Shown: positions 10,553 through 23,180 of the stretch, in pieces
Position numbering within the stretch: position 1 is the first letter of the stretch
Layout of the letters: every line of letters begins with the position of its first letter
Assembly: GCA_039654915.1 (NCBI GenBank)
Contig: CM077594.1
Coordinates: 94,564,893-94,628,892, forward strand
Source: Aquilaria yunnanensis
Taxonomy: Eukaryota; Streptophyta; Magnoliopsida; Malvales; Thymelaeaceae
Length of the DNA: 64,000 nucleotides
Direction: 5' to 3'
Translations under genes and position numbers: made by a program
Notes under the pieces: model-generated
The model's database searches: none
The model's input: only the letters and a program-made list of their open reading frames with translations
What the model was told of the DNA's origin: nothing

Positions 10553-12154
10553 AGTCCACCACTTTCGATATGGGCGAAAGTAAACTGTAGACGCTGATGA
10601 ATTGAAAGCGGAAGGCCCATTTTCGAGTGGCCCCAAAAACTAGAATGTGTATATTTTTTTTTCGGCCTAATAGAATGTCTATCCTGTCTATGGTTAACCC
10701 ACGTGCTACTGGTTTTAGATTCTATGAAAAAGAAACTGTTAAAACATACGAGAAGAATTTTCTTCCTAAATTATGTAAAAGTATTTATTAGGTAGACAAG
10801 TACTTGTACATCCATTAAAGTTTAGAGAAAATTTTCTACAATATTGTGGGCCTATAGTCTAGTTGATTTTTTTCTCAAAAAAAGCAAATAATTAACTTTT
10901 CGATCAATATTTTAAGAATAAAAAATAATATTCTTTCTATTTCATATTCTTGATCTATTTCACTTTTTTAGACTTAAGTTTGATTTCGATTTATTCATAT
11001 TATTATTTACTAGAAAGTTTTAAAAAATAAATTTAAAAAATATAAATCTTCATTTATCATTTATATATAGAAATTATACATTTATATATTAAAATATTGA
11101 AGATAGAAATTGTAGATTAATTAGTATAAATAGTAGTAAAAAGTTGTAAGGAACTTGAAGCAGATAGATTATGACATATGTTAACTCTTTCAGCATATTC
11201 AACATTTTCTTTTTGATTTTTGGGAATTTATACTCTTAATCAACTATTTCCCTCATTATTTAGTACGAGAAACTTTTACAGAACAGGTAGGCAACTAATA
11301 TTATTTTGGCATCTGTGGCTGTGCACACAGAATGAGTAAATTCAGTAGCGGCATAAGATGCAATCATCAAATATGTTCCATATTTTTTAGTATAAAATAA
11401 GTTTAAACAATTCAAATCATTTTTCTTCCCTTCTAAAAAAATTGGTGATATGTAAAAATCAAATACTTGATATATACAAACTTGATATATATACAAAGAA
11501 AGTGTGAAATCTATAGAAATAACATGTGACATATGTATAAATTAGATTAAAGATATATTACCGATATGTTCAATAGAATGTATGAGTTCAACCTCTCATA
11601 TGAAAAAATGTGTTAATGAGTCAAATCACATTTTTTGTCAAAATTTTAGATATGTACAAATTAGATAATGAATATATATGAAATTTGATATATAAAGTAA
11701 GTGATTAATATATACAGAACATGTGACACATATACATAAATGGGATCAAAGATATGTTACAAATATGTAAGTGAATAAACAATTACAAATGAATAATAAT
11801 GTACGTGATATTATTTGTACAAATGAGTTTATTTTTTTGTACATATGTAATTACTATATGCTAGTATAATTTTATTTATTTATTTAATGACATACATATG
11901 TGATTAAATGTTTGTACAATTCTACTTATATAGTCAATTATGTTATAATTGGATAATAAACTTGTTGAGCTATTATTTTTGTATGCATATAAATTTTTTG
12001 ACTTTGTACACATCATTTTTTTTTTGCATATATACATATGCTTATCTAAGAAAACATTAAGGTTCATTTGAAGAAAGGTGTAAAAAAAATAAGGGATAGA
12101 AAAAAGGTTTGACCCATCTTGGTTTCTCTCTTCCCTTCCCTAGTGTAGTGATGG
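10553..12154. other. AT-rich intergenic DNA, no gene seen
   Basis: Low-complexity AT-rich sequence with many ATATGT/ACATAT steps between 11500 and 12010. Short open frames exist on the minus strand (11260-11532, 11876-12067) but have AT-rich random composition. Confidence 0.5.
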
Positions 12155-12650
12155 CTAACCATATCCTCCATACGGTGGCGGCAGGTATCCATACTCTAGT
12201 GGCGGATACCCACAATCAAGGTAAGGCAAATAACTCTCAAGTGTAGATACCCATGCCTGTATTGGGGCGGCAGAAGGTATTCGTGCCCATAATCAGTTGG
12301 TCACAAATTGTAATGGCTCCTTGGTGGACCAAACCCATGCCCATCTTCTGATGATGATACATCGAAACTTTCATCAAATCTATACGAGAAGGTTAGCATT
12401 CAGTTGGGCAAAGGGTTTCTTAACCTGGTAGCTAACGCACTTGAAAGAATTGTTGCCATTAGCGTAGTGCAGGAGCTCCTTAAGTGGAATTTTGACTTTT
12501 CCCACGTCTTTGTTGCTGAGGGTGTGCTCTGATCCTAAGCTGGAATACTAGTTTGAATTTGTCCTTCTAGAGTATCAACTTGTATGGGACTAGATCTTTA
12601 GCTTGTAGTCTTTGTCGCCGACAATCAACTTCGTCACTGACAGTAAAAAA
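12155..12650 (-). pseudogene. SRC2-like C2-domain protein pseudogene
   Basis: On the minus strand the reading KDVGKVKIPLKELLHYANG continues to KCVSYQVKKPF and LNANLLV, which is the second half of a C2 domain as found in plant SRC2/BAP-type small C2 proteins. After several frame changes the sequence ends with the codons for YGYLPPPYGGYG and a stop at 12155-12157, matching the Gly-Pro-Tyr-rich tail of SRC2 proteins. The N-terminal half is degraded (GDKDYKLKI is still readable, followed by stops). There are multiple stops and frameshifts. No intron is visible, but SRC2 genes usually have none, so retroposition cannot be inferred. Confidence 0.7.
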
Positions 12651-14970
12651 ATCAGAATTGATTGTTGGTTATGAGTTGATACTGTATTCTTCACCTATAA
12701 ACACTACGAATTGTAGGTTGGATTTAGAATGAGGCATTGATGAAGGAAGATAGACAATGAACAGAGAAAGGATATGACATTGATTAATTAATTTAATTGA
12801 GGGTAAAAAGGTGAAACATAAGAATAGGGTGCATATAAGGATAAAGAGTTAGATTGTCAAAATTAGAATTTCATGTGAAATCATTTGTGACTTTGAGTAA
12901 CTCATAATCATAAAATTGGATCAAAATTATTAATTGTAATCATAAAATCTAATTGTACCGTTTAGCATATATCAAAGAGTAAAATCGCAAGATTTTAAGA
13001 TTTAAATTTAGATTTTAACATTTTTTATGGGGAGTATTTTTAACCAACAGCCCACAGTTTTGGGTTTATTTACACGAGTAGACAGTGGAAACTGCAAAAC
13101 TTTTTATTCAAAACCCTCTTCATTTAATGCACTCAACTGTTTTGGCCATTCCCCCAGTCAAATTTTTTCCTGGATCCAACAAAATTTATTTAGCAGTAGC
13201 AGCCTTTATGAACTTAGGCTTGAAATGTCCTTTCATTTTCTTATCCGGGTGAAAAGAGTTTGACATAAATTGAAAAACAGATAACATTGGTTGAGTTGAG
13301 ACATATGCATCTAAGAATTAAGTTATGAGTTGAAATTCTTGCTTTAATTAGTTAGCATACTCATTACAAATATTCTTCGTCTAATTAATATATATAGTTT
13401 ATGAACCATATTCTGATTTTATATAATTAATTTTGGGCATACAATGAAAAGTAGTACGTAGTAGTTGTTTATGGGGTGACATTATATTTCAACAGAGGAA
13501 ACCAAATCCATCAATTCAAAAGCAAGTGCACTTTATACAAAGCTCACAAATTCTTTTCATAGACCAATCAGCGAAGGTTAGCTCAACGGATAAATAAAGG
13601 TTTGCCTTGTTTAATCGGTCATCCTAGTGTTAATTTATACTATTAATTTTGATGCCCAAGAAGAGGGTCTTTTTAATTTCTTCTCTCTCCTTTTTGGTTT
13701 TCTAAAATCTCTCTCGCTAGCTGGACTGGACTAGAAAACGGATAGAATTACTGTTTCATGGATAGTTGGTGCATTTTTTCTTTTTTCTTTTTATTTTCAC
13801 CAGCATCTATTATTAAAATAATTTTGGCAACTGTAAGATTTATTAGTAGTAGTAGCTAGATCCTAGATAATTCAATATTTATTTTCATAATAAAACGTTT
13901 ATGGAGAAAAAGAAAAAACACGGCAGGTACATATATATATATAGGAGAGGTGGATATAGAATCCGTACGCAAATCCTAACTTATCTACTGCAATTTGTTC
14001 CTCAAACTTCTACAAATTTATCGACCTAGCCCCTGAACAAATGTTTATTCCAAATAACGCCTCAAACTTTTTATCACCTGCCAGTTGAATCATTAGTGGA
14101 TTAGTTGAAAAGTAAACTGATCAGATTCTGATGAGCGAAAGTAAAATTTTGCCGATTGATTTTACAAACTAGTTTTTATACGTCTACAAATTTTCTTGAT
14201 ACCTAAACGGTTATATATAGAAACCTAGACAGTTAATAGGACCGACGATGCTGATAAATTTTCAATATTGGCACCTCCTATTCCTATAGCATAAGCTTTA
14301 TTTGCAATTGCAATAGGATGTCACGAAAATGAATATTAGTGAAATAAACATGACGAATTCAGTGAGACCCAGTGGATTTATTTCATCTTTTTACAACTTG
14401 TCATATTATCGATATCAACTTTTTAGCTGACCGCCAACTACGAAGTACATAACTCAAAATTGATAATTTTCCAATCCTTAAGAGGACGTCAGGAGAATAT
14501 TGAAGATTAGCAAAATGCAACAATCTGTTCACCTATAAAGCTGAGGCTATAGTATATTGACTAAAGAGCACTCTGGTCACTAGAATTTTTAATTTCAATT
14601 CGAATCGAGCAGCCAAGGCTCGCTCGTGATTGGGTACAAACCATAAAAGGTTGAGGGGCGGTTGGAACCATTAATTTATTTAGAACCTAGGTTGATAAAT
14701 ATATAAAAGTTAATGGGCGAACAGTGAACACATCAAGTTGCAATTGCAACCACCCGTATCAAAGAATTTGTAGGTGGGAATTAAATAAACAACGTCGTAC
14801 GTATACCTAATATTGCCCGGTGAAGAGTGAAAATTTACTCGCTTAATACTGTTGGACGTAGAAAGGTGTCGTCCGTATTTAATAGGGCCCATTCCCATCT
14901 AACTCTGCCCACAAAAATGATTGTCGCACACAAGTCTGACTTATAAATGTGCTTTGTTATATATATATGT
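12651..14970. other. Intergenic region, no gene seen
   Basis: AT-rich DNA. A 78-codon frame at 13027-13263 has no recognisable domain. The block 13980-14120 (CCCCTGAACAAATG and neighbours) looks like decayed transposon end sequence, but no partner inverted repeat was found. Confidence 0.45.
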
Positions 14971-16035
14971 GGCTTAACTACTCTACCGGTCACTTAGCTT
15001 GACCAACTCGAGCGAGTTGGTTCCTTAATTAAAAATTTATTTGTTAGTCCCCAAACTTGGTAAAATATCATGGCTTAGTCTTTGAAGTGAGTTACATCAG
15101 TATGTGTCATCATGTAGGGGTAACATCGTCCACGTTTTATTGTCCAGGATTCTTGGTCGCCCTTCCCCCCCTTTCGGCCTCCTTTCCTCTCCCCGCCTCG
15201 GTCACTCTCCCTTCCTCTCACCGCCTCCCCACCTCTATTGAAGCATCTGATTGAAGAACGGAGATTTATCAAAGATTGATGTTGGGGACGTGGGAGAAAA
15301 AGCAAATTGATGGATTGAGATTGGCGATTAGAGAAAGGAAGCGAATTCAACAAGTGAATTGAGGATGAAAGTACAGGGTTGCCGAAGGAGAGGGAGGAGA
15401 ACGGAGCGTCGGGAAATTGTGACGACAGGGATACGCAATTTGGGTGAGGACAAGAGTGAGGGAAGGGAGAGCGATGGCAGCGGGGAAAGGAAGAGAGGTC
15501 GAGAAGGATGGAAGGAAGAGCAAGAGTGGCAGGGGGAGAGGCCGGAGAGGGACAACGGTGACATAAGGAAATCGAAGCATCTGATTAACACTGGGGACAA
15601 GAGAGTGAGTGAATCAGTGGATTAACACTGGAGATGGGAGGTTGATGACGGGTTGCTGGATGAGAGGGAGGTGGACGGAGGATGGTGAAATCTTGATGAT
15701 GGGGATGTGCGAATCGGGTGATGCTGAGAGGGAGGGAAGGTAGAGCGATGCTGGCGGAGAGAGGAAGGCAGGGCGAGGGTGGCAGGGGGAGGAATGCTGG
15801 AAAGGGACAGTGGTGATTGGTGAGAGCAAAGCCGGAGAGGGAGGTTGGGCATTAACTGTGTAGTGACGGTGTGTGACCGCGTTATTCCATGTGAAAACAC
15901 ATGCTGTTCCAACTCGCTTCAGGGACTAAGTCAGCACGTTTTGCCAACTTTGAGAACTAGTTGAAAGCAATTTTTGGTTGAGGGACCAACTCGTATGAGT
16001 TGGTCAAGTTAAGGGACCAGTGGAGTATTTAAGTC
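14971..16035. mobile_element. Non-autonomous Mutator-like element next to the FAO promoter
   Basis: Inverted termini of roughly 120-140 bp: the left begins GGCTTAACTACTCTACCGGT and the right, read in complement, begins GACTTAAATACTCCACTGGT. They share CTTGACCAACTC, GAGTTGGT and CTTAGTC blocks. The likely 9-bp flanks are TATATATGT and TATATATAT, inside a TA microsatellite and therefore weak evidence. The interior is strongly purine-skewed on the plus strand and contains two imperfect copies of a block of about 260 bp (15360-15560 and 15640-15830). Open frames on both strands inside it follow from the base skew. Confidence 0.75.
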
Positions 16036-16049
16036 TATATATATATATA

Positions 16050-16058
16050 TATATAAAG
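16050..16058 (+). promoter_or_regulatory. Probable TATA box of FAO copy 1
   Basis: TATATAAAG lies about 100 bp upstream of the chosen ATG and 15 bp after the end of the adjoining Mutator-like element. It is part of the TA microsatellite into which that element appears to have inserted. Confidence 0.55.
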
Positions 16059-16158
16059 CTCAAGTCTTGCAATTTCAACACTTGTAATTAGGTTGCTGTT
16101 GATCGATCAGAGAGCTATAGCCAGCATTTTGAATTGGACAGCGAGGTGGAGACAGATC

Positions 16159-19100
16159 ATGGCCATGGGAGAAGAAATTAAGCAAGAGCGCAAGTACAAA
16201 CATGGGTTTGCCTCCATTGAGATGGAAACCCTGGCCAGCATGTGTGAGGTTATTTTGCCATCTCTATCATCACCACCAACCGGTTTCGACCAAGCCGATG
16301 ATCGGCCGGCCGACGCCGTCAACTCATTCCTCCAGATATCGGGATCTCAACCTCCCATACCCAATGAGGTGAACAATCAAAAACTTAATTTCTACACATA
16401 CACACACGTGCGCGCGCTCACACATATATGATACTTTTACACGATGAAATTAACTAATTAGTTAGTGACTCGCTCTTCGTTTGGGCCGGGGTGATAATTT
16501 AATTGGGAATAATTACAGACGGCGGAACTAATGATGAAGAGGTGTTCACCAGAAGCAGTACTGGTGGTGAGAATTGTGCTGGTGATGCTGTGGACGAGGT
16601 TGGGGACTCTGTTGCTCTGTGGATGGCTTTGCTGGGAGGGCAGGTGGCCATATGTCCACAGCTTCAAGCAAATGTCGAGGGAGAATAGAGAGAAGGTGTT
16701 GCAGAAGTGGTGCAGGCACTCCATCTTCACTTTCATGCGAATGGCCTTCGTCTGCGTTAGGGTTTCTTGCCTCTACGCCTTCTTCTCTCGGGTAATACAA
16801 AAAATCTACCCCTCCTCTTCTTAGTCTTGTGTTTTTCTTTTCATTTCTTAATTAATTGCCTGCCTTTATCACACAGCGTTACATAGCCGTTCTATATGTT
16901 TATGTTTGCTGATAATATTGCTCTTAAATCTTTCAACTACTACATTAGCTTTAAAATTAACCGTAAATATAATACTATTTCATCCCAAGTTCTTTGTTTC
17001 ATTTTAATTTTCAGCTTATTATTTAACTTTCATTTTATTTATGTTATTATACGATAGTTTTTTTCCTTAAAAAAGTTATATTTAGAAACTGTAAACTGTA
17101 AAATTTCTAGTTTTAAATATAATTTTTTTAGCAAATTATTAAGAGTACTATTTATAAATGGCTTTTTTAGTTTGGCGAACTTTTAATTAATGCTATTAGT
17201 TGATTGCAACATGAACCATCCATATATCAGTGGTCATGAAAATGACATGAAATTTAGTTACAAAACAAACCAGATGGATATGCATTTATGGTTATCTAGG
17301 CAGTTCTCCAGTTTGGGACGCTCTTATCTTGTTTGGTTTGGGTGGGAATTACAGAAAATTAAGAACCCCAATTACTAATTATGAGCTGTGGTTTCTGTAT
17401 TAAAAATTCCTTAATAACAAGTCTGGTCTTAATTAACGTGGCCGCTAATCCAACGTTACCAAAATCACAAATTGTCATATATGTACGTATAGTATTAATT
17501 TTGGTTTAGGACGTACGTACGGAACGCTAGTTATTTGTTATGGGGATCCTACCAGTTATATTAATTGTATGATATGGTGACACATGGTAAAGGGCAGAGT
17601 GACGCCAACGCCCTCACTCTTTATTTCTCTTCTCCCGGCCCATTCCTCCATTTATATCCCTAACTTAATAATTGTTTTATGAATTCTATATCTGAATTAA
17701 TTTGCTTTTTTTTTTATTGGGCAAGAGAATTAATTTGTTTAAAGAAAGCTAGCAAACGTACATAACTGAAAGTGAGATTATAAACATGATGATCGATGCG
17801 TACGGAGAAGGGAGCCTAAAAAGCGAATAGAAAAACCTAACCTTTCTATAGGATTAATGAAATTTAGTGTAGAGGATATAATGTGGCTTAATTAATGATG
17901 CTTACCAACATGTGACCCCAAAAACCCATAGAAACAATGTATATAAAATTGAATTAGCACTAATCCACTTTTGGCGATATGCCCAAAACAAAACCACACA
18001 CAAGTTCATACGACTCTATTGATCGCCCGTCCACCAACTCCACCACCTACTAATTATATAATCCACCATCACCTCCTTCATTTCAATCCAAGATTAAAAC
18101 AACGTGACCATATTTATTAGTATATAATCCATCACAGTGATGGACTGGTCTTTGATAAGTGCTATTTAAAATCTTGTTATAATAAATGGTGAAAAAACCT
18201 TAGATATAGACAAGCAAAAAAAAAAAAAAAATCAGTAAATAAATAAAATAAAAATAAAGGAAAAGTCCGGAAAGAAAATAGAAGCCTGGGGAAAGTTGAT
18301 TAATTATTCAAGGCAAGGGTTTCAAATTAATAAATGAAGTTTCAGCAGTGGACGTTAGGAGTTGTATCATTGTCATTTGTCACTTTCACCCTTCCACCAA
18401 AACATGCTCATCGAATAGAATGTTCACGTATCGGTAGCCAGTGATAGATAACTTGCTTGGCTTGCCAAAAACTTTTACAGGTTAAAGTTTTGAATTCGGA
18501 GTCATTTCTAGCTCCTAGTTAACGTTTATTGCGTCAAAAGGAACAACTCACCACCGGCTAAGAGATTTTTCTTGATGCATCCAGATATTGCCGTCAATAA
18601 TATATAATATAAGGTGGCCCAATAACTCTCTTCTGGGTTTCCATCGATCTATTTTTCCATTTAAAGCGTAAATAAGCCCAACCAGTCCAACTTTCAGTTT
18701 CCCTGTTCCTGGAAAATCTTTTATGTAACACTACAGTCTACAAGGTCAGCCACACCAACTTAATTTCACAAACCGGTCATGTGGCGTACAATTCTGACTA
18801 AACTACAGTAAGCTGGCCTCATTAAGGATCCGAAGATATCCTTAATTCGACCTTGTTGCTACCTGCATGCATATATATATATGTCACATTATTCAATTGT
18901 TAAAATATAGTATTCTGAATCAGAGTCGGTTGCTTTAAATATTTGATTCTTCAGTTCAAAGTAGGAGAAAAGTAGTGATTGGCTCAGTGAACTAATTAAA
19001 TGGCTATCGATCCTTTTCATTTACAGGTCGACGAAAATGGGAAAAATCCGGCGTGGGAAGCGATTAACTATAACGTCAGCGATGAGAACGCTGTCCCCAA

Positions 19101-20745
19101 GCGAACAAAAGAAAGGCCTCTTGAGAAAGGAATGGTTGAAACTATGCACGAAAAGGATTCGACCCTAGTCCAATCTCTCGCCCAGAAAGGCCTACAAGTC
19201 TCCGACAATCCTGAACTTTATAAAATAAAATGCGACGCAGTGGTTATAGGGTCCGGCTGTGGCGGAGGCGTGGCAGCCGCTGTGCTTGCATCTTCTGGAA
19301 GGAAGGTCATCGTACTCGAGAAAGGAAACTACTTTGCTCCGGAAGAGTATCCCCCAGTTGAAGGTCCCTCCACGGAGGAAATGTACGAAGCAGGAGGAGT
19401 GTTTCCCACCATAAAAGGGAACATGCTGCTGATGGCCGGCTCGACGGTTGGTGGTGGCTCCGCAGTCAACTGGTCAGCCTGTATCAGGACGCCGAACTCC
19501 GTGCTTAGGGAATGGGGGGAGGGCCAAAAGCTTCCACTTTTTTCCAGCCCAGATTATGTTTCTGCCATGGACATTGTCTGCGAGAGGATTGGAGTAACGG
19601 AGAATTGCACGACAGAGGGATTTCAGAATCAGGTTTTGAGAAAAGGGTGTGAAAATCTTGGCCTCAAAGTCGAAAGGGTTCCAAGGAATTCCTCAGAGAG
19701 CCATTACTGCGGATTCTGTGGCTATGGATGTCGTAGAGGAGACAAGAAGGGAACTGATCGTACATGGCTGGTCGATGCGGTTGATCACGGCGCGGTGATC
19801 TTAACAGGCTGCAAGGCCGAGAAACTTGTGTTGGAGAAGAGCAACAGCGGCAGTGGGAAGAAAAAGAAATGCCTTGGAGTTATTGCAACGACTTTCAACA
19901 GCAACATCAATAAAAAACTGCAGATAGAAGCCAAAGTAACAATCTCAGCTTGTGGAGCACTTTTGACACCTCCATTGCTGAGGTCTAGTGGTCTGAAGAA
20001 CCGCCACATTGGCCGAAACCTCCATCTCCACCCCGTCGCCATGACATGGGGGTACTTCCCTGAATCAAATACGGAGCTCAAGGGCAAAACATACCAGGGT
20101 GGGATTATTACGTCAGTACACAAGGTTGAGTCAGAAGAGAGTGATGTGAGAGCCATCATTGAAACTCCTGCATTAGGGCCAAGCCAGTTTGCAGTCCTGT
20201 GCCCTTGGGAGTCTGGAATGGACATGAAGAGGAGGATGCTGAATTATGCGAGAACTGCTCATTCCATAACCATCGTTAGGGACAAGGGGTGTGGCAGAGT
20301 TATATCAGAAGGAAGGATAAGCTATGACGTGGCCGCTCTGGACCGAGAGAATTTGAGGGCTGGAATGAGGCAGGCATTGAGGATATTGGTTGCAGCTGGG
20401 GCAGAGGAGGTGGGGACTCATCGCAGCGACGGCCAGAGGATCAAATGCAAGGGAATTAGCAACAAGGAATTGGAGGAATTCCTTGACACTGTTTACCCAG
20501 AAGGAGGACCATTGTCCAATGTAGAGAAGTGGATGCCTTACACTTCTGCTCATCAGATGGGGAGCTGTAAGATGGGGGCTACTAAGAAAGATGGTGCAGT
20601 TGATGCAAATGGAGAAAGCTGGGAGGCAGAAGGGCTGTTTGTTTGTGACGCAAGTGTTCTGCCAAGCGCTGTTGGTGTGAATCCCATGATAACAATCCAG
20701 TCCATTGCTTACTGCCTGTCCAGAAAAATAGCGGGAGCCTTCTAA
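16159..20745 (+). CDS. FAO: Long-chain fatty alcohol oxidase (FAO), copy 1, intact three-exon gene
   Basis: Membrane flavoprotein of the GMC oxidoreductase family that oxidises long-chain fatty alcohols to aldehydes (omega-oxidation, lipid mobilisation). Exons: 16159-16368, 16519-16791 and 19027-20745, all joined in phase 0 at GT-AG borders, giving 733 residues, close to the usual 740-750. Exon 1 carries the plant FAO signature [20 protein letters not shown]. Exon 2 encodes hydrophobic segments (about residues 82-109 and 141-160) followed by the typical FFSR exon end. Exon 3 starts [15 protein letters not shown] and has the FAD-binding motif [16 protein letters not shown] (about 232-248), a Cys-rich CGFCGYGC stretch, and the C-terminal [11 protein letters not shown] with the conserved His (about 670) and the GVNPMI Asn (about 713). 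The start is the ATG in MAMGEE; an upstream in-frame ATG at 16093 would add 22 residues without family similarity. No stop or frameshift was found, so it is probably functional. Confidence 0.92.
16792..19026 (+). other. Intron 2 of FAO copy 1 (2235 bp)
   Basis: It begins GTAATAC after the CGG codon of exon 2 and ends TTACAG before GTCGACGAA. The interior is AT-rich. CATGAAAATGACATGAAATT near 17233 is also present in intron 2 of copy 2 (about 56253), confirming paralogy outside the exons. Confidence 0.85.
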
Positions 20746-21048
20746 AACTTTAAGTTATTTAAGAAATTAAGTGGTTCTGTGTAGATTCGATTAAGAAATT
20801 AAGTTGTTTTATGGTCTGTGAAGAGGGAGGAGTGAAAACTAGTGGAATACAAACATAATTCATTTAAAAGTTATTGTAACAAAACACAAAATACACAAAA
20901 ACATGTAAGCTTAACTTAATAGTTCCAAATATATACTCCTTGAAGCGTAAGGCAGAACACACAAAAACATGGCACAACTTAACTTAGCTCAGTCTAATCC
21001 TAGAAATATTAACCAGCTAGCACATTCTGCATTAAATTTAATATATTT
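20746..21048 (+). other. 3' flank of FAO copy 1
   Basis: AT-rich sequence following the stop, with AATAATTC-type and CATTTAAAAG stretches but no unambiguous polyadenylation signal. The 3' UTR presumably lies here. Confidence 0.4.
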
Positions 21049-21909
21049 CTCCCTTCGTCTCAGGTTTTCTGCTCCATTTGCTATTTTGGGCTGTCCCATA
21101 TTCTCTGCATCATTTTCTCTTTTAGTAAGTTTTATCATGCTTAATGACCATATTACCCTATTCTTCTTCTTTGAAAAAACGAAAGTAAGGAGTTAGAGCA
21201 AGCGCATCAATGGTTGCCAGCGGTTGGATGCGGAGCTAGTTGACCGACGTCGCTGATGGCAGAGCTAGTCCACCGACTCTGTTGACGGCGGCCAGCGAGG
21301 AGATTTAGGTTGAGGTGGAGGGAGATCGCCAAATCGAGGAAATGGCTGATTCGAAGGTAGGCGACGAGGTGAAGAGATTGAAGGTAATAGACGAGGAGAT
21401 CAGAGGTGAGAGGCAAGGGTAAGTGACGAGATCCGAGGTGATAGGTGAGGAGATCGGAAGCGAGAGGCGAAGGTAGGCGAGGAGATCGGAGGCGAGAGGC
21501 AAGGAGATCAGAGGCAAGAGGCGAAGGTAGGCGACGAGGCGAGGAGATCGGAGGAGAGAGGCAGGAAGAATGGAGGCGAAAGGTAAAAGTTGACAAGGCA
21601 GAAGATTGAAGGTGAGAGACGATGAGGCGAGGAGGTGAGGAGATTGGAGTACAAAATCGGAGACGAGGCGAGAGGCGCCGAATCGAGAAGATGGCTGACG
21701 TGGGAAGCCGAATCAATGAGATGAGGAGATCGGAGATGAGAGGCAATCAGGCGAGGAGAAACAGTAGCAGATTCCATGTCTGGCGTGTAGCAGTGGGAGA
21801 GGAGAAATGTTAAACTAAGGGTAAAATTGGAAAATGATACATATTTTTACCATTTCTCAATCTCCGTGTCAAACACAAATGAAGCAGAAAACTTGGGACG
21901 GAGGGAGTA
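21049..21909. mobile_element. Mariner/Stowaway-like non-autonomous element
   Basis: The right end in complement reads ACTCCCTCCGTCCCAAGTTT, and the left end reads TTCTCCCTTCGTCTCAGGTT, the terminus typical of plant Mariner-like and Stowaway elements. It is bordered on the right by TA. The inside (21220-21780) is a degenerate array of 20-35 bp units of the type GGAGATCGGAGGCGAGAGGC, which explains the long spurious open frames on both strands. Confidence 0.65.
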
Positions 21910-22759
21910 TTATGTTATTCTTATATAAAGTGACTAGTTACCAAATTATACGTTTATTGAAAACCTGCCCTTTAAGAAAACAAACAATTATTTTTACAAT
22001 AGTTTTTTATGAAAAGAAAATATTTTTTTATTAATTTTTATTTTTTTAGGTTGGTTAAGTTAATAAAAAAAACTTTTTTATGTAAAAATATCCTAAAAAT
22101 AATTTTTTGGACTTTTTAAAATATAATATTTTAATAAATTGATAATTTGAACAAATAATCACTTTATTATATAACAATAATGTAAAATAAGATATTAAAA
22201 TTAATGCAAAATGAATTCTATTCTTAATTTTTTTTTCTTTTTCTTTTCCACTTGAGTGTTGCATTTTTTCATCTAACTTAGAAGCGTGACCAAGACTCAT
22301 TGCAAATTTTTCATTCATCATTGAGAGGCTGCCACTTGAGCTACCAAATGATTACCCAGCTTTCATTTAAGCAAGTGAACATCTTCATAATTCATGTCTG
22401 GATTAAGGTGCAGCATGATATGATGATGATCTTCACAATTTAGATTCTAAATCCCCATCAAGAATTTCTTTTCTATTCATCTTAAACCTTCTCAACAGCA
22501 ATTCTTCCAACATTGTGATGTTTAAAATGTATGTTGGGACTAGCAAGAAATAAGATGCAATTCATGATAGGTAAATTTTTTGGACAAACTAGGCTAAGAT
22601 TTCTGCTCATTAGTAAGTGCTTGAGAATTCATTATATCAAGAAGAGAATGATCCATCAAGAGGCTAACATGCAACTGAAGCCATCTGGGTTCACTAACCA
22701 TTTCTCTTTTTCCTTTGATGGATTAGCTAGGCTTGAGGCCTTCATTTGTGACCTACTAG
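21910..22759. other. Intergenic, no gene recognised
   Basis: AT-rich. A 119-codon plus-strand frame (22531-22890) runs into the direct repeat that follows. It has no recognisable domain, and its second copy near 24730 is not open. Confidence 0.4.
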
Positions 22760-23180
22760 AAATTAAAGTTGCCTTTCCTTCTGATGTCCAACTGAGATTG
22801 ATGGGTCGAGAGATGAAGAGAGTAATGAGACCTGTAACCAAAGATAAGGTTAAAAATCCTCAGAGTTGTGTATCCAAGGAAATCCTTTGATGCCCAAGTC
22901 ATAGATGGAGCCAAGAGGTAGCAAGTAGGAGAATTATAAGAGTGAAGCAAACATACCAAGCGTTTTCTACCACATCCTTCATATAGGCAATGTTCCTAAC
23001 CCACCAAGCCAAGAGTTCTCCTTTAAGTCGGATTGTAATCAAGATTAATTGAGGGATAGATAAGAGTTAGTTTCCTAATTGGCATTGATCTCTTAATTAC
23101 AAATTTGGGCCCGTCTTTAATAAGCCAATGAGCTTGACTCCAATGGCTGTAGGCTATGCGCTTGAGCCCAATATGGTATT
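22760..23180. repeat. Direct repeat, left copy (partner at 24728-25105)
   Basis: About 400 bp that recur, diverged, some 1.95 kb to the right. Shared landmarks include ACCTGTAACCAAAGA/ACCTGTAACTAAAGA, GATTGTAATC and ACTCCAATGG. The spacing and size would suit the LTRs of a small decayed retrotransposon, but no PBS, PPT or TSD was identified. Confidence 0.55.

Noticed and set aside
13561..13660. Possible tRNA gene (GGTTAGCTCAACGG-like block)
   Set aside because: Only a D-arm-like stretch is present; no T-arm or acceptor pairing could be found at the right spacing.
15057..15912. Several overlapping open frames
   Set aside because: Interior of a Mutator-like element with strong purine skew; frames lie on both strands and show no domain.
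19000..19026. ATG at 19000 as the start of the FAO protein
   Set aside because: These 27 bases are the end of intron 2 (TTACAG acceptor). FAO homology begins at 19027 and two upstream exons join in phase.
21207..21813. Open frames on both strands
   Set aside because: They follow from the purine-rich degenerate tandem repeats inside a Mariner-like element.
22531..22890. 119-codon frame as a gene
   Set aside because: The diverged second copy of its 3' half near 24730 is not open and no domain is recognised; it is more likely repeat-derived.
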